Assembly (NCBI GenBank): GCA_023627715.1
Contig: JAMAHW010000110.1
Coordinates: forward strand, 48,524-112,523
Source of the DNA: Periconia sp. R9002
Lineage: Eukaryota; Ascomycota; Dothideomycetes; Pleosporales; Periconiaceae
Length of the DNA: 64,000 bases
Direction: 5' to 3'
Part shown: positions 23,409-34,147 of the stretch, one piece after another
Position numbering within the stretch: position 1 is the stretch's first letter
How the letters are laid out: every line of letters starts with the position of its first letter
Translations under genes and position numbers: made by a program
The notes under the pieces: model-generated
What the model was told of the DNA's origin: nothing
Databases searched by the model: none
Seen by the model: the letters and a program-made list of their open reading frames with translations, nothing else

Positions 23409-24175
23409 CTTGGACGTTGCTGGTTTGGATGACAATTATGTTGATGGTAGCAAGATGGGTGGAGCATATTGGAACGGCTAGATATCAATTGTCTTTATAA
23501 ATATTTATGAAGTCACACAGGAGCAATTTAAAGAATGCAGGTCGCTGAGTTTTGCCTAACTTCAAAAAGTCTCGCGGTTTAGGTCGATCCTTCGCGGAGA
23601 GCGTGCGGAGACGCATGTATAGGCGGAACAAGAGGTGTGGTGGTGGCGATCCGGGGTAATTGAGGCCGAGGGTTTTCATCCAGCTCTTATTTACCGCATG
23701 CCTTGGTGCTCATTTGTTGTAAAATGGTCATAATCACTAAACTGCCTCGTTTCTCACATATGCATAAGGGACGACGAGATTCCAGCAGGAAGCGGTCCCA
23801 AGAAAAAGTCAGTACAGGTACGGAAGTGTCCGGGAACCTAGAACAGCACAATCACCACACAAAGCACCCATCAAAATCCTTCCCACCTACAGATAAACCA
23901 TATCAGTAATCGAAACTACCGTTTCCCTCTAAATTTCACCCCCAATGCATGCAGGATTCTGAAATGCAGGTGTGTTAAGACCCCGTTAAAGATACCAACT
24001 AGCCTGTGAGATTTGTACCTCGGCAAAAAACCAATCTCATCCGTAGTCTCGTATCGTTGACCTCATTCAGCACTCGCATCTTCTTCATCAATATTTATAT
24101 CTTTTAAACTGGTATTCCCCTCCGAACTATTGACCAATTCTACACAAAAATCAGTCCTTTGCCGATTTCCCAACA
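23409..24175. other. Divergent promoter region (GH28 and ABM-domain genes)
   Basis: This 767-bp region lies between divergently transcribed genes and should hold both promoters. AT-rich sequence near 23490-23520 lies upstream of GH28. No gene or RNA is seen. Confidence 0.5.
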
Positions 24176-24629
24176 ATGCCTATCGACCTCATTGCAGTTC
24201 TCTCCCCCAAGCCGGGCAAGAGCGATCGAGTAAGCAAAATCTGAGATGAGGATAGGTATGCGGCAATGGCAAGAACGCGCGCTAATCAAACAACTCAAAG
24301 GTCGAAGAGCTTCTAAAGGATGTCGCAGTATTAGTTAAAGCGAACGAGCCAGGGACATTGAAGTACCAGATCCTCCGTGAAACCAGCGGGGAGGCACCGG
24401 CGATCGTCGTGATAGAGACGTAAGCGCCGGCGCTCTACTTTTTGTATTGGTCTTTGATAGAGAAGCTGACAATATCTGAAGGTACCAAGACCAGGCTGCG
24501 CTACAAGCACATGGTAGCAGCGATTATTTCAAGAAAATGGGTGCCGCTTTTCAAGAGGAGGAGTTGCTGGCCGCACCGATGAAACTTCTCTTTACGAAGG
24601 AAACGGGCGGGTTTGTGAGCAGGATGTAG
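24176..24629 (+). CDS. Antibiotic biosynthesis monooxygenase (ABM) domain protein
   Basis: Exons 24176-24229, 24301-24419 and 24482-24629 encode 106 aa. It is a single dimeric alpha-beta barrel domain. Markers are the opening beta strand MPIDLIAVLSPKPG, the helix with VEELLKDVAVLVKANEPGTL, and YQILRETSG with the later IVVIETYQDQAALQAHGSS. Members of this family (YgiN/LsrG type) oxidise quinols or clear small reactive molecules without a cofactor; many have unknown substrates. There is no signal peptide, so it is probably cytosolic. It shares a divergent promoter region with the GH28 gene, but no functional link is evident. Confidence 0.8.
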
Positions 24630-24790
24630 AGATTTGTGACGGCCGGTTTTAAAGCCGTGGCTACGATAAGACGAGGAGAGTAACATCGATTATCCACAGT
24701 GTGCACCTCTTGCTGTAAAAAACTTGTGCAGTTCTCTTTTCGATCAAGTCTGGCAAATGCTGATATGCATATAACGTATCACCGTTTCAA

Positions 24791-25951
24791 TTAACTCTGT
24801 TCATCCACCTTTCTCTTCTTCAAATTACCCCCAAGTACACGCTCAAAGAGCTTCTCCACTCTAATGAGACCCTCTTCGTTGATTTGATAATGTACCACGA
24901 ATCTCTCCCCCTTGACCACCACCCCCAATTCATCCGCCACTTCCACAAACTTATCCACCTCGAGCCCACTCCCTTTTAAATCCAACCAAACCATGTTCGT
25001 ATCAACGGGATACTTCAACTTCCCGCCAAGATCCACCCATATCCTTTCCAGCCTCCTCGCGTTTTCATGGGACTGCGCGAGCTTTCCTCCGAGGAACGTC
25101 TCTTCGACAGCGACACGTGCAGGTGCTGCTACCACACCAGCCTGCCGTAACCCACCGCCGATAGATTTGCGGACCCAGCGGGACCGTTTGATGAATTCTG
25201 CTGAGCCTACTAGAATGCTACCGATAGGAGCTCCAAGGCCTTTGCTGAAGCACAAACTCACACTGTCGACCTCAGCGCAGAACTCTCTCAGAGACCCAGC
25301 GCCCGCAGCAACGGCTTCCCATAGCCTTGCACCATCCATGTGCAGGATGATACCGTTTTGGCGCGCCCACGCTGAGATCCTTTTCACTTCACTCAGCGGC
25401 ATGATGGCGCCGTTGAGCGTGTTCTCGAGCTCAATCACACGCGTGGGGCACATGTGCACGTTGTCGGAAATGACGGCATGCTCCTGGATTTCCTCTAAGG
25501 TGATGTACGTCCCATTCTTTGGATCAATTGGCTGCGCCATGGCCTGGCTTAGGGTTGCGATACCGCCAGCTTCATGCTGAATGATGTGACTCCGCCTATC
25601 GCATACAATTCCGTGCGGGGGTGCGACCAGATGAGTTCGGAGGGCGACTTGGTTACCCATGGAACCGGAGAGCACGAGCAGAGCGTCCTCCTTACCTGTT
25701 AGATCGGCCATGAAGCGCTCCAGGGAAATTGTAGTAGGGTCCTCGTGGAAAACATCGTCACGGAGGGTACATTGAACGATGGCGTTCAGCATGGAAGCAG
25801 TAGGGGTCGTGGTCACATCGGAGCGAAAGTCAAAGGCGGCAGGATTATTCTCGGCGCCCCAGGCATTTTGAACGAGAAGTTTGGCGGTTTTTAGCGTGTC
25901 CGAAGAAGGTGGCTTGGTCCCGTTGACCTCAGAGCTGGCGAGTTGAGACAT
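24791..25951 (-). CDS. GLY1: L-threonine aldolase (low specificity, PLP-dependent)
   Basis: A single-exon gene of 386 aa. It cleaves L-threonine or allo-threonine to glycine and acetaldehyde with pyridoxal phosphate in the cytosol. FDFRSDVTTTPTASML opens the fold. HEAGGIATLSQA contains the ring-stacking His, LHMDGARLWEA the cofactor Asp and Arg, and VSLCFSKGLGAPIGS the PLP-binding Lys (about 233). The C-terminal small domain ends in a short basic tail (KKRKV). The start is the ATG followed by SQLASSEV. Phenylserine aldolase or a related fold-type I enzyme is a less likely reading. Confidence 0.92.
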   Translation of the reverse strand: MSQLASSEVNGTKPPSSDTLKTAKLLVQNAWGAENNPAAFDFRSDVTTTPTASMLNAIVQCTLRDDVFHEDPTTISLERFMADLTGKEDALLVLSGSMGNQVALRTHLVAPPHGIVCDRRSHIIQHEAGGIATLSQAMAQPIDPKNGTYITLEEIQEHAVISDNVHMCPTRVIELENTLNGAIMPLSEVKRISAWARQNGIILHMDGARLWEAVAAGAGSLREFCAEVDSVSLCFSKGLGAPIGSILVGSAEFIKRSRWVRKSIGGGLRQAGVVAAPARVAVEETFLGGKLAQSHENARRLERIWVDLGGKLKYPVDTNMVWLDLKGSGLEVDKFVEVADELGVVVKGERFVVHYQINEEGLIRVEKLFERVLGGNLKKRKVDEQS

Positions 25952-26529
25952 AGCAGAGACAATGGGTCGTCTTATGCGGTGTGTAGAGGGGAAGAAGTGG
26001 GGACGTCTGGCTGGTGCTGGAATGACAAGGTCGGGTTAATTGGAGACAGATATTTGTACTTCATGTTGATCGGAGTAGTACAGTTGCAACTGAAATTGTT
26101 CGGAATAAGTACGTACTGACGAAACAAGGACGGCGGATTGCGTGCATTCTGATCTGCCCGGGTCGATTATCGAAACTCCGATAAGCATTTAAGCAGGCAA
26201 TAGTTGATGGCTGAAAGCTGTCTGCATCTATTGTGGTGAATCCCTACACTGAGACGATAATTTCACGGAGTTCACTTAGTGGGGTTAGGTGGGGGTCTAA
26301 AAACCGCGGCCCGCGGAAAGTTGATGTGCATTCTTTCGTTAACATTTATGGTTCATAATGGCTCATACAGCATCCAGACCGAGTTTGCATGAGGCAGATA
26401 GTTGGAGTGTAGGATCGTGCTTTATCTTCCGTAGCTTGAACACGTCCGATTAGCTATGCTCTAACACATGTTGAGTACATATCCAGCATGCAAAAACACG
26501 GTAGGGTTCAGTCAATTGATGGCAGTGAT
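25952..26529. other. Intergenic region upstream of threonine aldolase
   Basis: A 578-bp gap between two minus-strand genes. It holds the presumed GLY1 promoter. Nothing else is seen. Confidence 0.45.
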
Positions 26530-29202
26530 TCACCACCCACTTCCATCCTTTCCTAGACGAAACAGACCGTTCTTCTTCCTATCCACAGCCCATCTCTCAC
26601 ACCACGCCTTCATACTCTCCCTACTTTTTGCACTTCCTACATTTACCGTAGGGATGATCTTTTCTATCCTCAACGCACAGCAGAACATGGTCAGTTCACG
26701 AAAACTGCTGTGCTCACTATATGGTACCCCAAAACATTTTGCACGTTGCGTACTGCCTCGTTGGGCCGTGAGGTCTCGCATACTGAATTGACTTTTCCAG
26801 TTATCAGAATGCAGTACTGTTTGTACAGTTGGTGATTCTGTAAAACGACTCTTGGGAGGTCGATAATTCCAGCCTGAAGGCCGAAAACCAACAACACGTG
26901 TGAACTGATCACTGTACCCAGATAGATAGTCATCAAGGGTATCTGCACGTATCTCGAAAAGTGGTGTCATGTGGACCTGCGCCTCTCGAGGGTCGTTTGT
27001 GAGCAGGGCATCTAGCTCCGCATCTTCGAGTGCCCGGCAAATGCGTTGCTTGTTGGGTGGAGCATAAATTTTACTGTTGAGCGCTTTGGCAATACCAATG
27101 CAGATGCGTTCTTTCCCAATGCTGTAGGTACCGACTATAACAAGTAACCGACCGCGTTTCTTGGTTGGTTCCGCCTCTTGATCTTTATCGCTATGCTCGA
27201 CCGCATTTGCTTTGGAGGCCGTTTGCACAAATTTGGCCATTCCAACGCCAGCTCGTTGTCTCTTCATTTGTTCGTAGTCGTCGGTGACATCCACAATCTC
27301 CTTGCTAAGGCTCACACACATATCTGCACACGCTTGGATGACCTGCTGCTGTGGGGGGAACGCGTACTTCGGATTTAAGTAGGTCGTATCGAGATAGCAG
27401 ATGTCGAGTTTTTGATATCGAGTTTTACCGCTGATAGAGTCTAGGACGTCTGGTTTGAGTAATGGATGTTCGATATGCTCTTGACAGGCTCGGAAGTCTC
27501 CACAATGTAACACTCGCTGTAGTCTAGGATTTGAGCCTTTGGACATCTCTTTTTCAAACAAAAATAGAGAGCTTCCGGGACAATGGTTCGCCGGTATCAT
27601 GGTGACATGTACGCCTTGGGTGTTCGGAATCTCCGTCTTTTCTTCAAATTCAAGATCGACAACCCATTTGGGGTCAACTCGTAATTGTTGGCGTACCAGA
27701 TTTCCAGTGACCTTACTGCAGTAGATCGGGCCGTGTGACCACGATGCAGTGAGCCCAATGTAGTGATCAGAATGAAAGTGGCTCAAAAAGTACGCTTGTT
27801 GGCCTTCGACGGCACCGTAGCGAAATGCGTCGACACAGATGAAGAAGCCCGGCATTATTTTATAAAAGGGACAAGTGCGCTGATGAGCTGGTTTTCCCCT
27901 CGCGGCTGTTTGCTGGGCTGCCGCGGTCGCCCAAGCTGCATCTTCGGCATGATTTGCCATCAGTTTGGAAAACGCGGATTTGGATGGTGGAACGCTATCT
28001 CCAACCTTGAAAGGATTATCCTGGCCAGGCTTTGGCGGTCGAGGTTGAGGCTTGAACAAAGTGTGCTTAGGGGGTGTGGTTTCTCTCACGGTCGTCTTTG
28101 GTTCTGAAACGGGTACTGAGTTACCGTCCAAGCATGCGTTAACATGTATTGAAACTTCTCGTTCGGAGAGACCGGCCAGAGTGGCAGCGCATAGCGGACA
28201 AGAAGGCGCGTTGATTGATTGCTGCTCACTGGCGTTTTCATTAATATCGTCGCCTGGAAAAAGATCGGGAGGGTCAAAATCGTCTGGGTCACCTTCCAAC
28301 CCCAATTCCGTCATTTCTAGCCTGCGTTGCTCTGCCATCCATCGTCGTTCGTCATATTCTTCGCCCTCGAGAAGCGCCTCATCCTCTAAATCTTCAAATT
28401 CATCTAAATTTTCTTCTTGAATGCACGACGTTTCCTCTGACTTCAATTTTGGTGGTATAGGTTCTATGGGCGGAGCTCTAACTGCGTGAGACGACTCCAG
28501 TCGAATTTCAGAACTCGCTACTGTCTCATTTTGAATTCGTGATAGCGTACCTCGTTTCGGCACAGAGAATTCTTCCTCAGACTCGGAGTCGGAATCGTCC
28601 ACGAATGGCCCCGTCTTCTTATTGTTGAGGGTGTTTTGCTCAACAGCGCCCACAAGAGGGGCAGAAAACGCCACGTCGGTCTTCGGTTCAGATATTTGCG
28701 TTTCTGTGGGCGACTCTGATTTGTCCTGGCTGAGTTTACGCTTCTTAGAGCTGCTGCTACTCTCATTGTAGCGTTGCTCAGCATTATCGGTGTCTGCAAC
28801 ACCTTTAACCTCGTCTGTCCAGACTTCTTCTTCGCCATCCCCAGAAACTGTCAAAACAGAGCTTGAACCCTTGTCCTGCAAAAAGATTTGATTGTTGAGC
28901 TGCTCTGCCCTCTTGAAAAAAGCTTTGATATTGCCATTAGCCGTTGCTTTCGGCTTAGTCTTGCTATTACCAGCAGGAGATTTTTTGCCCCATGCTGATG
29001 GTACAAGGGTCGTCTGTGTAGTTTTGGGAAGCGTAGATGTGGAATTCGACTTCGGTGCGGCTTTTTTGGGTATCGACTTAGTTGCCATGTTCGCGACTGT
29101 GTTCGTGGACGGAGGGTGGGGTGGCGAAGGAGGACGGCCAATCGAAGGTTCGAGTTGTGCGGATCGGGGCAGGACTCGATTCTCTCGTGGATTACGAAAC
29201 AT
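26530..29202 (-). CDS. PSO2: DNA interstrand crosslink repair nuclease Pso2/Snm1
   Basis: An intronless gene of 890 aa (or 852 from the ATG at 29088). It is a metallo-beta-lactamase/beta-CASP 5' exonuclease that processes interstrand crosslinks. The N-terminal third is disordered. Near residue 95 it has NGNIKAFFKR, resembling a PCNA-binding box. Around 335-360 there is a UBZ4-type ubiquitin-binding zinc finger (CPLCAATL, then HVNAC). The nuclease core begins near 445 (CPFYKIMPGFFICVDAF). The metal motif is FLSHFHSDHYIGL (about 477). MIPANHCPGSSLF and LHCGDFRA follow, and then the beta-CASP block with IVGTYSIGKERI and VPYSEHSSF. All catalytic His and Asp of the motifs I can see are kept. Artemis-type enzymes lack the UBZ4 finger, so Pso2/SNM1A is preferred. 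Confidence 0.92.
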   Translation of the reverse strand: MFRNPRENRVLPRSAQLEPSIGRPPSPPHPPSTNTVANMATKSIPKKAAPKSNSTSTLPKTTQTTLVPSAWGKKSPAGNSKTKPKATANGNIKAFFKRAEQLNNQIFLQDKGSSSVLTVSGDGEEEVWTDEVKGVADTDNAEQRYNESSSSSKKRKLSQDKSESPTETQISEPKTDVAFSAPLVGAVEQNTLNNKKTGPFVDDSDSESEEEFSVPKRGTLSRIQNETVASSEIRLESSHAVRAPPIEPIPPKLKSEETSCIQEENLDEFEDLEDEALLEGEEYDERRWMAEQRRLEMTELGLEGDPDDFDPPDLFPGDDINENASEQQSINAPSCPLCAATLAGLSEREVSIHVNACLDGNSVPVSEPKTTVRETTPPKHTLFKPQPRPPKPGQDNPFKVGDSVPPSKSAFSKLMANHAEDAAWATAAAQQTAARGKPAHQRTCPFYKIMPGFFICVDAFRYGAVEGQQAYFLSHFHSDHYIGLTASWSHGPIYCSKVTGNLVRQQLRVDPKWVVDLEFEEKTEIPNTQGVHVTMIPANHCPGSSLFLFEKEMSKGSNPRLQRVLHCGDFRACQEHIEHPLLKPDVLDSISGKTRYQKLDICYLDTTYLNPKYAFPPQQQVIQACADMCVSLSKEIVDVTDDYEQMKRQRAGVGMAKFVQTASKANAVEHSDKDQEAEPTKKRGRLLVIVGTYSIGKERICIGIAKALNSKIYAPPNKQRICRALEDAELDALLTNDPREAQVHMTPLFEIRADTLDDYLSGYSDQFTRVVGFRPSGWNYRPPKSRFTESPTVQTVLHSDNWKSQFSMRDLTAQRGSTQRAKCFGVPYSEHSSFRELTMFCCALRIEKIIPTVNVGSAKSRESMKAWCERWAVDRKKNGLFRLGKDGSGW

Positions 29203-29527
29203 GAATGAGTGGCGTGAGAAATATATGTCAATTCATCTGATATTGTGGATTGCGCAGTGAGCAGCTGGAAGGTGACGGAGGTGTATGGGTACTAAGTATG
29301 TAGAAGTGAAAGGTGACGAATTACATTTGAGGCGGCGCGCCAAGGAAAACGCGAACACACGTGATTAACACGGTCGACCTCTTTATGTCGGGATGTCTTT
29401 ATGTAGCGCTTACCAGTCACTCCCTGTGCATTTCTTTCAAATTGCAACGTTGGCACACATGCATGTACATCGTAGCACGGCTGATATATTTATTACTAAC
29501 ATTCACTATTAGGACGACTCTAGTACT
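29203..29527. other. PSO2 upstream region
   Basis: A 325-bp gap between PSO2 and the next minus-strand gene, presumably the PSO2 promoter plus the 3' flank of the hydrolase gene. Nothing else is seen. Confidence 0.45.
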
Positions 29528-31289
29528 CTACACTCTTTGGTAGTCCAAGGCAAATGCTCGTGGACGAATCTTCGTCGCCCTTCCATCTGTGCCTAAAGTG
29601 AACAAAACCGAGTCGAACGAATGGCGGCCATAGGACGGTTCGTCTACGAGGAACCAACTGGGACAGGCAGACCACGCACTTGGCTTCTCGTTCGGAGTGG
29701 ATGTGTTCTCGATAAATTTCCAAGCCACCTCTGTAGTACTGTTCTTAACATCTTGCTCGAGATTTGTGGGAATAAGGCGAAAAATATCCGTGTTGATAGG
29801 TTCGTCGTATAACTGAGCCATAGCGCTCAGCACATTGGCCCCTCTGCTGGTAAATGTCGTAACACTCAAGCCGGGTTTTCCGGCCTCTGTCGACAACACG
29901 ATCGTGGAATTAGTCACGTTTGTAATAGCAATGTAGGTACCGGCATAAGCTTCGTGGGCTTCCTCACGCGCTGCTTCTTCCAATGCTGGGAGAATTGTCT
30001 CTGTGATCTTGGCGCTCACCCAGTTGCTACTCGCTGGACCTTTGCCAGCGACACCTACAGCGAATCCAAAGTTGTAGTCAAGCATAAGGCCAAGGAATGT
30101 TGACATAGGCCCTTTCCCCCCACTTTTGCCATAAATATCAATCACACCACGAGTAGATCGTGTGTCAATCCGGATGATCTCCCAGGGTCGGCCAAGGGCA
30201 TAACGCAAGTCGGATATGAATGCCACGGGCTTTAGCCAAGCTCTTGTGGCATTTGGATCTACAAACTTGGAATTCAGTATAGACCGTCCTATCTTGGTTA
30301 GGTCATTGAGAGTCGAGTACAGGCCACCCAAAGGCCACGCCTCTCCCGTCTGTGCGAGGAAACCGCTCAGTTCAGCGCTGTATGGAATGACTGCTTTGGA
30401 AATATCTGGTGTTACTGGAGTGGTCACGTCCAGCTTGAGCTCGTCCACAAAAGATTGCAGTATTACTGAAAGCGGTTTTCCTGTGATGGATTCTAATGCA
30501 TATCCAAGGATGACATACGGTGTATTGCTGTAAATCGGCTGTGTATTAGGCGCGAATATCGGCTGACGGGTGTCCAACTCTGCAAAAAATTGGGCACGAT
30601 CACAACTATACTTTAATCCAATTGAGCACCGTGGTAGGTCATCAGCGCCAAGATCGGGCAGGCCAAAATTCTTGATATCCAAGGTTCCGTCCATCAATGG
30701 ATTTCCGCCTTTAAGCCATATCACTGACTTCCTGTTTAGCTATACGAATACAGCTATAATCTAGGGGCCACTTACGATCTTTGACAACGCCAGATGTATG
30801 GCTCGCCAATGTCCCTAGAGTAACGCTCTGCCAATCCACAAAGTCTACTTTATTCTCCTTCCACTTTGCGTTCTGCTTCAATTCTGGAATCGCTTCCGCA
30901 ACTGGCATGTTCCAAAATCCATCACCGACCTCCTTGAGTAGGAGGTAAACCGTGACCAATTTGGATATGCTGGCTATTCTCCAAATAGAGTCACTGTCCA
31001 CTTTCTTCACTCCGACCGTGGTATTCAATGTTGATCCTTCCCTGTGCAGCGTATACAACGGTTCCTCGGAGTATGCGTTGTATAATTGTACAGACACCGT
31101 GTGAGCAGTGGTGACTTCGCTATTTGGATCCCTGAGTCCCGCATCGATTGACGTGGTGAGTTCCTCGAGAGCCGCTTGAAATGCCTTTGAGGACCCGAGT
31201 TTCTTGGGTGAAGGAAAGGCCGGTCCGTAGATTGGGCAGAAAGCTGTTACTACTGGCAGAAGTAGCGAGAGCGTTGGTAAAATGTACAT
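29528..31289 (-). CDS. Secreted beta-lactamase/penicillin-binding-protein-like serine hydrolase
   Basis: Exons on the minus strand are 31289-30776 and about 30708-29528 (564 aa). An alternative in-frame acceptor four codons earlier exists. A signal peptide opens the protein (MYILPTLSLLLPVVTAF). The class C fold is marked by the Ser-x-x-Lys nucleophile in WRIASISKLVT (about residue 107), the Tyr-x-Asn motif in IYSNTPYVILGYALE, and YGKSGGKGPMS, which may provide the third motif. A separate C-terminal beta-rich domain follows from about 410. Such fungal proteins act as esterases, amidases or lactonases. Some sit in biosynthetic clusters; others degrade external metabolites. No cluster partners are present here. 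Several NxT/S sites support secretion. Confidence 0.85.
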
Positions 31290-32128
31290 GATGCCGAACT
31301 TTCACTTGTTGAGCTGCGTAATATCGAAATCCGGAACTCGATATGACATCTTATAGACCTCAAACATCTCGTATTTTGGAATCCTTCAGGTGATTCCCAC
31401 GGTTTATTGCACAAGTTACCTAGTTTCCAAGACATGCTACCAACATCATCCCCTGCTTCCGGAAACTAGGGAACGTTTCCTACTTCTTGGTTCGTACAAG
31501 CACCAGGTTTTAGCGACATCGTTCTTACATATTGCTGACTGCGGCGTTACCTCTTGAAGTAAATATCGAGTAGATTTTTATTGCATAGGGCGCTTATACG
31601 GGTTAACCTGTACTCTATAACAAGGGATCGGTGTTCGCTAGATTACAAAACGAGGCGCGTAAAGGAAAATCAAAATAAGCGTTGATTAGCACCCGGAGCT
31701 ACTAATACTAGAGTACAGCGGTATCGCAGGGGTTCACCCTATGATTCTACTCCTCCTCCAACAACAACTACACTGCATAATGTTGTCTTCATACTGTGCG
31801 ACATGAACGTACGATGAATATATTGGAGTCTAGAGTACAAGTAGTACGCAAAATGGCGCCTTGCCGCAAGAAGAGCTCACCGACACACCCACCGGTATGA
31901 CGTGGCGATAGGCGACCTGTGCGAACCGCTCCCAGCCCCCAGCTTCTTACTCCGCCTCGCAGAGCCGCATGCCCACCCGCTTGAAAAAACGCACTGGCGG
32001 CTCACTTCCGTTCCCATCTGCCATGCCAACGCATTCTACCCCAGAATTGTTTTCTTTGAACCCTTCGTTTAATAGATCTTGTATTTCCGAAATCGGCTAG
32101 AGCAACTTATGAGATACAATCCACCGGC
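31290..32128. other. Divergent promoter region (serine hydrolase and CorA-like genes)
   Basis: An 839-bp region between divergent genes, expected to hold both promoters. No coding sequence, RNA or repeat is supported. Confidence 0.45.
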
Positions 32129-33943
32129 ATGGCGAAACGTGCTGTAACCAAGAATGGTGTCCAAGCGAAGGAGAAAAAAGATGAAGCCCCTGGAGCATGG
32201 CTGTGTAACGCAGGTATGGAATCAAACTCAAAAAATATGCGGCTGCGATGTTTATACGTTACGACAGGTCCATATAGGGACTACATTGAGAAGCTCAGTG
32301 GCTCAAACCCGAGTTTGTTGAAGCAAGACCCAAACAATATAGAAAAACCACTTTCGGATACAAACGCCTTGGTAGTGCTGCTCGAGGCGCCTTCCACTGG
32401 CCCACCAACTTTCCAAAAAACTGAATTTCGAGATGCCCCGGAACTCAGCAGGCATTTCCATGCAAATGGCGGTAGCCATAACCGACACCGTATTTACATC
32501 ATGGAGGGGCTGGCTAAGGAGTACATATCCATCATTGGCGGTCACTTCTTCATGGATCCAACGTTCTTTCAAAGGCAGGAAAGGACTTGTGTTTGGAGTA
32601 ACGACTTTACACCTGTGAGCGATGCATTGCCACATCCAAGCTCGTTGGATCCGAGAAAAAGCTTCCACCTCCAATATTGTGAATTGCGTCAATTCTCGAA
32701 GGCAATCGAGAACCGATACTGTACGTATACCCTAGGATGCAAAAATACCATGGCGCTGCATGAGAGTATTTGGACTCAGCCTATACTGACGCTATCCCCG
32801 TACCCCAGACTTCTGTGAGAGGACTAGGAGACATGTAGGGATGACGCCGCCAAGGCATAAGGAAGATAGCACCACAGGAATTCTGCGGCGAAAAATCAGC
32901 TGGTGGAGTAGGGAGACCAAAAATGGGGGCTGGGATGGTGCGTGTTACTTCCTCTCTCGATGCCTACCTTCAGTTACTCTAATCAATATCCAGTGGTCAT
33001 ACTCTGCGACCCGCGACTCGACAAACTTAGCCCTCAACCTAGAGAATACATACCATCTGATTCGTGCTACAGCACCATCAAGCCTTCTGATACCCTTGAT
33101 AACGAGCCTTTCCAAGATGGTTACGTTGACTTCATTCCTCTTCGCAGTCCAGAGGAACTTGATAGCCAGCCACCTCACCCGCACGATAGCATGCGGCACG
33201 ACCTGATCCATTACTTCCAGAACCACTCCGATCTCATTGAACAAGACGAATGGAAGTCGCCCACTACATCATCCATCTTTGTCCGCAAGATCGTCGCTGC
33301 GCACTATCTCCAACTCATCGACTACATCAAAGCCATGCTCCCCTCCTTGGAGCTGCGCCTCACAACAGCATGGGTAGAGGAGCAAGAGCAATGGAAGTCG
33401 CTCCAAACCATCTCCCGTCGCTGCGGGAACTACCGCGACGACATCGAAGATACGCTCCTCAGCCTAGGGTACCCACTCGAAACTCCAGAGTCGCGCGGCT
33501 ACACTGACTGGACAGATACGAAAAAAGACTTCCAATATATCTACTTCCGCCTCAAGATCCTCAAGGAGCGCGCCGATACTTTGATGCAGTCCATGACCGG
33601 CCTCGCGAGTATCGCTGGGAACCGGCAGAACTTGGAGGAAGCGAAACGCGTCAAGCGGCTTAACCTCCTCGCACTATTGTTCATTCCCCTCGCGTATACG
33701 AGTAGCTTGTTTAGCATGCAAGATAATTATGCACCGGGGAAAGATCAGTTTTGGTTGTATTGGGTGAGCGCGCTGTCTGTCGTTATCATCACGCTCATCG
33801 TCACGTGGGTGTTGGGCAGCGCCCTGGATGAGGCGGCTCAATGGCGGATCCCGTTCATGAGGTTTTTCAGAATGATCTTCGGACCTTTGGCTGAGGAGCA
33901 GTTCGGCGGCGTGAGGAGGAAAGGAACGAACATGTTCAAATAA
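32129..33943 (+). CDS. CorA-like two-transmembrane protein
   Basis: Exons 32129-32720, 32809-32937 and 32994-33943 encode 556 aa in frame. The large N-terminal cytosolic part is that of fungal CorA-like proteins. It includes FKGR-free low-homology sequence, the conserved RYCxYFCERTRRHVGM across the first splice, and ILRRKISWWSRE. A long helix (SLQTISRRC through LASIAGNRQNLEEAKRVKRL region, about 385-470) leads to two membrane segments near the C-terminus: LLALLFIPLAYTSSLFSM and LYWVSALSVVIITLIVTW. In true CorA Mg2+ channels the loop after TM1 starts with GMN. Here the matching place reads SMQ, so ion selectivity or even transport is uncertain. Many such proteins are found in filamentous fungi with no defined role. 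Confidence 0.78.
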
Positions 33944-34147
33944 AAAAGCATAACCGCAACATCTCTAAGTAAGAGAAGATAGAATAGCATATAGCCACTC
34001 ATGATACATTCTATTAGTTGATACCGCCGTCATATGCTATTTCTCCCCGCGTTGGCTACCTACAGGGTATATATATACCCTCGCTCACTTGATAGCCAGT
34101 TGGGGCACCAACTATTGCCCTCGGCCGTCTGCCTACGACCAAGAAAT

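Noticed and set aside
24912..25580. 222-codon plus-strand open frame over threonine aldolase
   Set aside because: It is antisense to a conserved enzyme core; the reading is Ser/Pro/Thr-rich as expected of a shadow frame.
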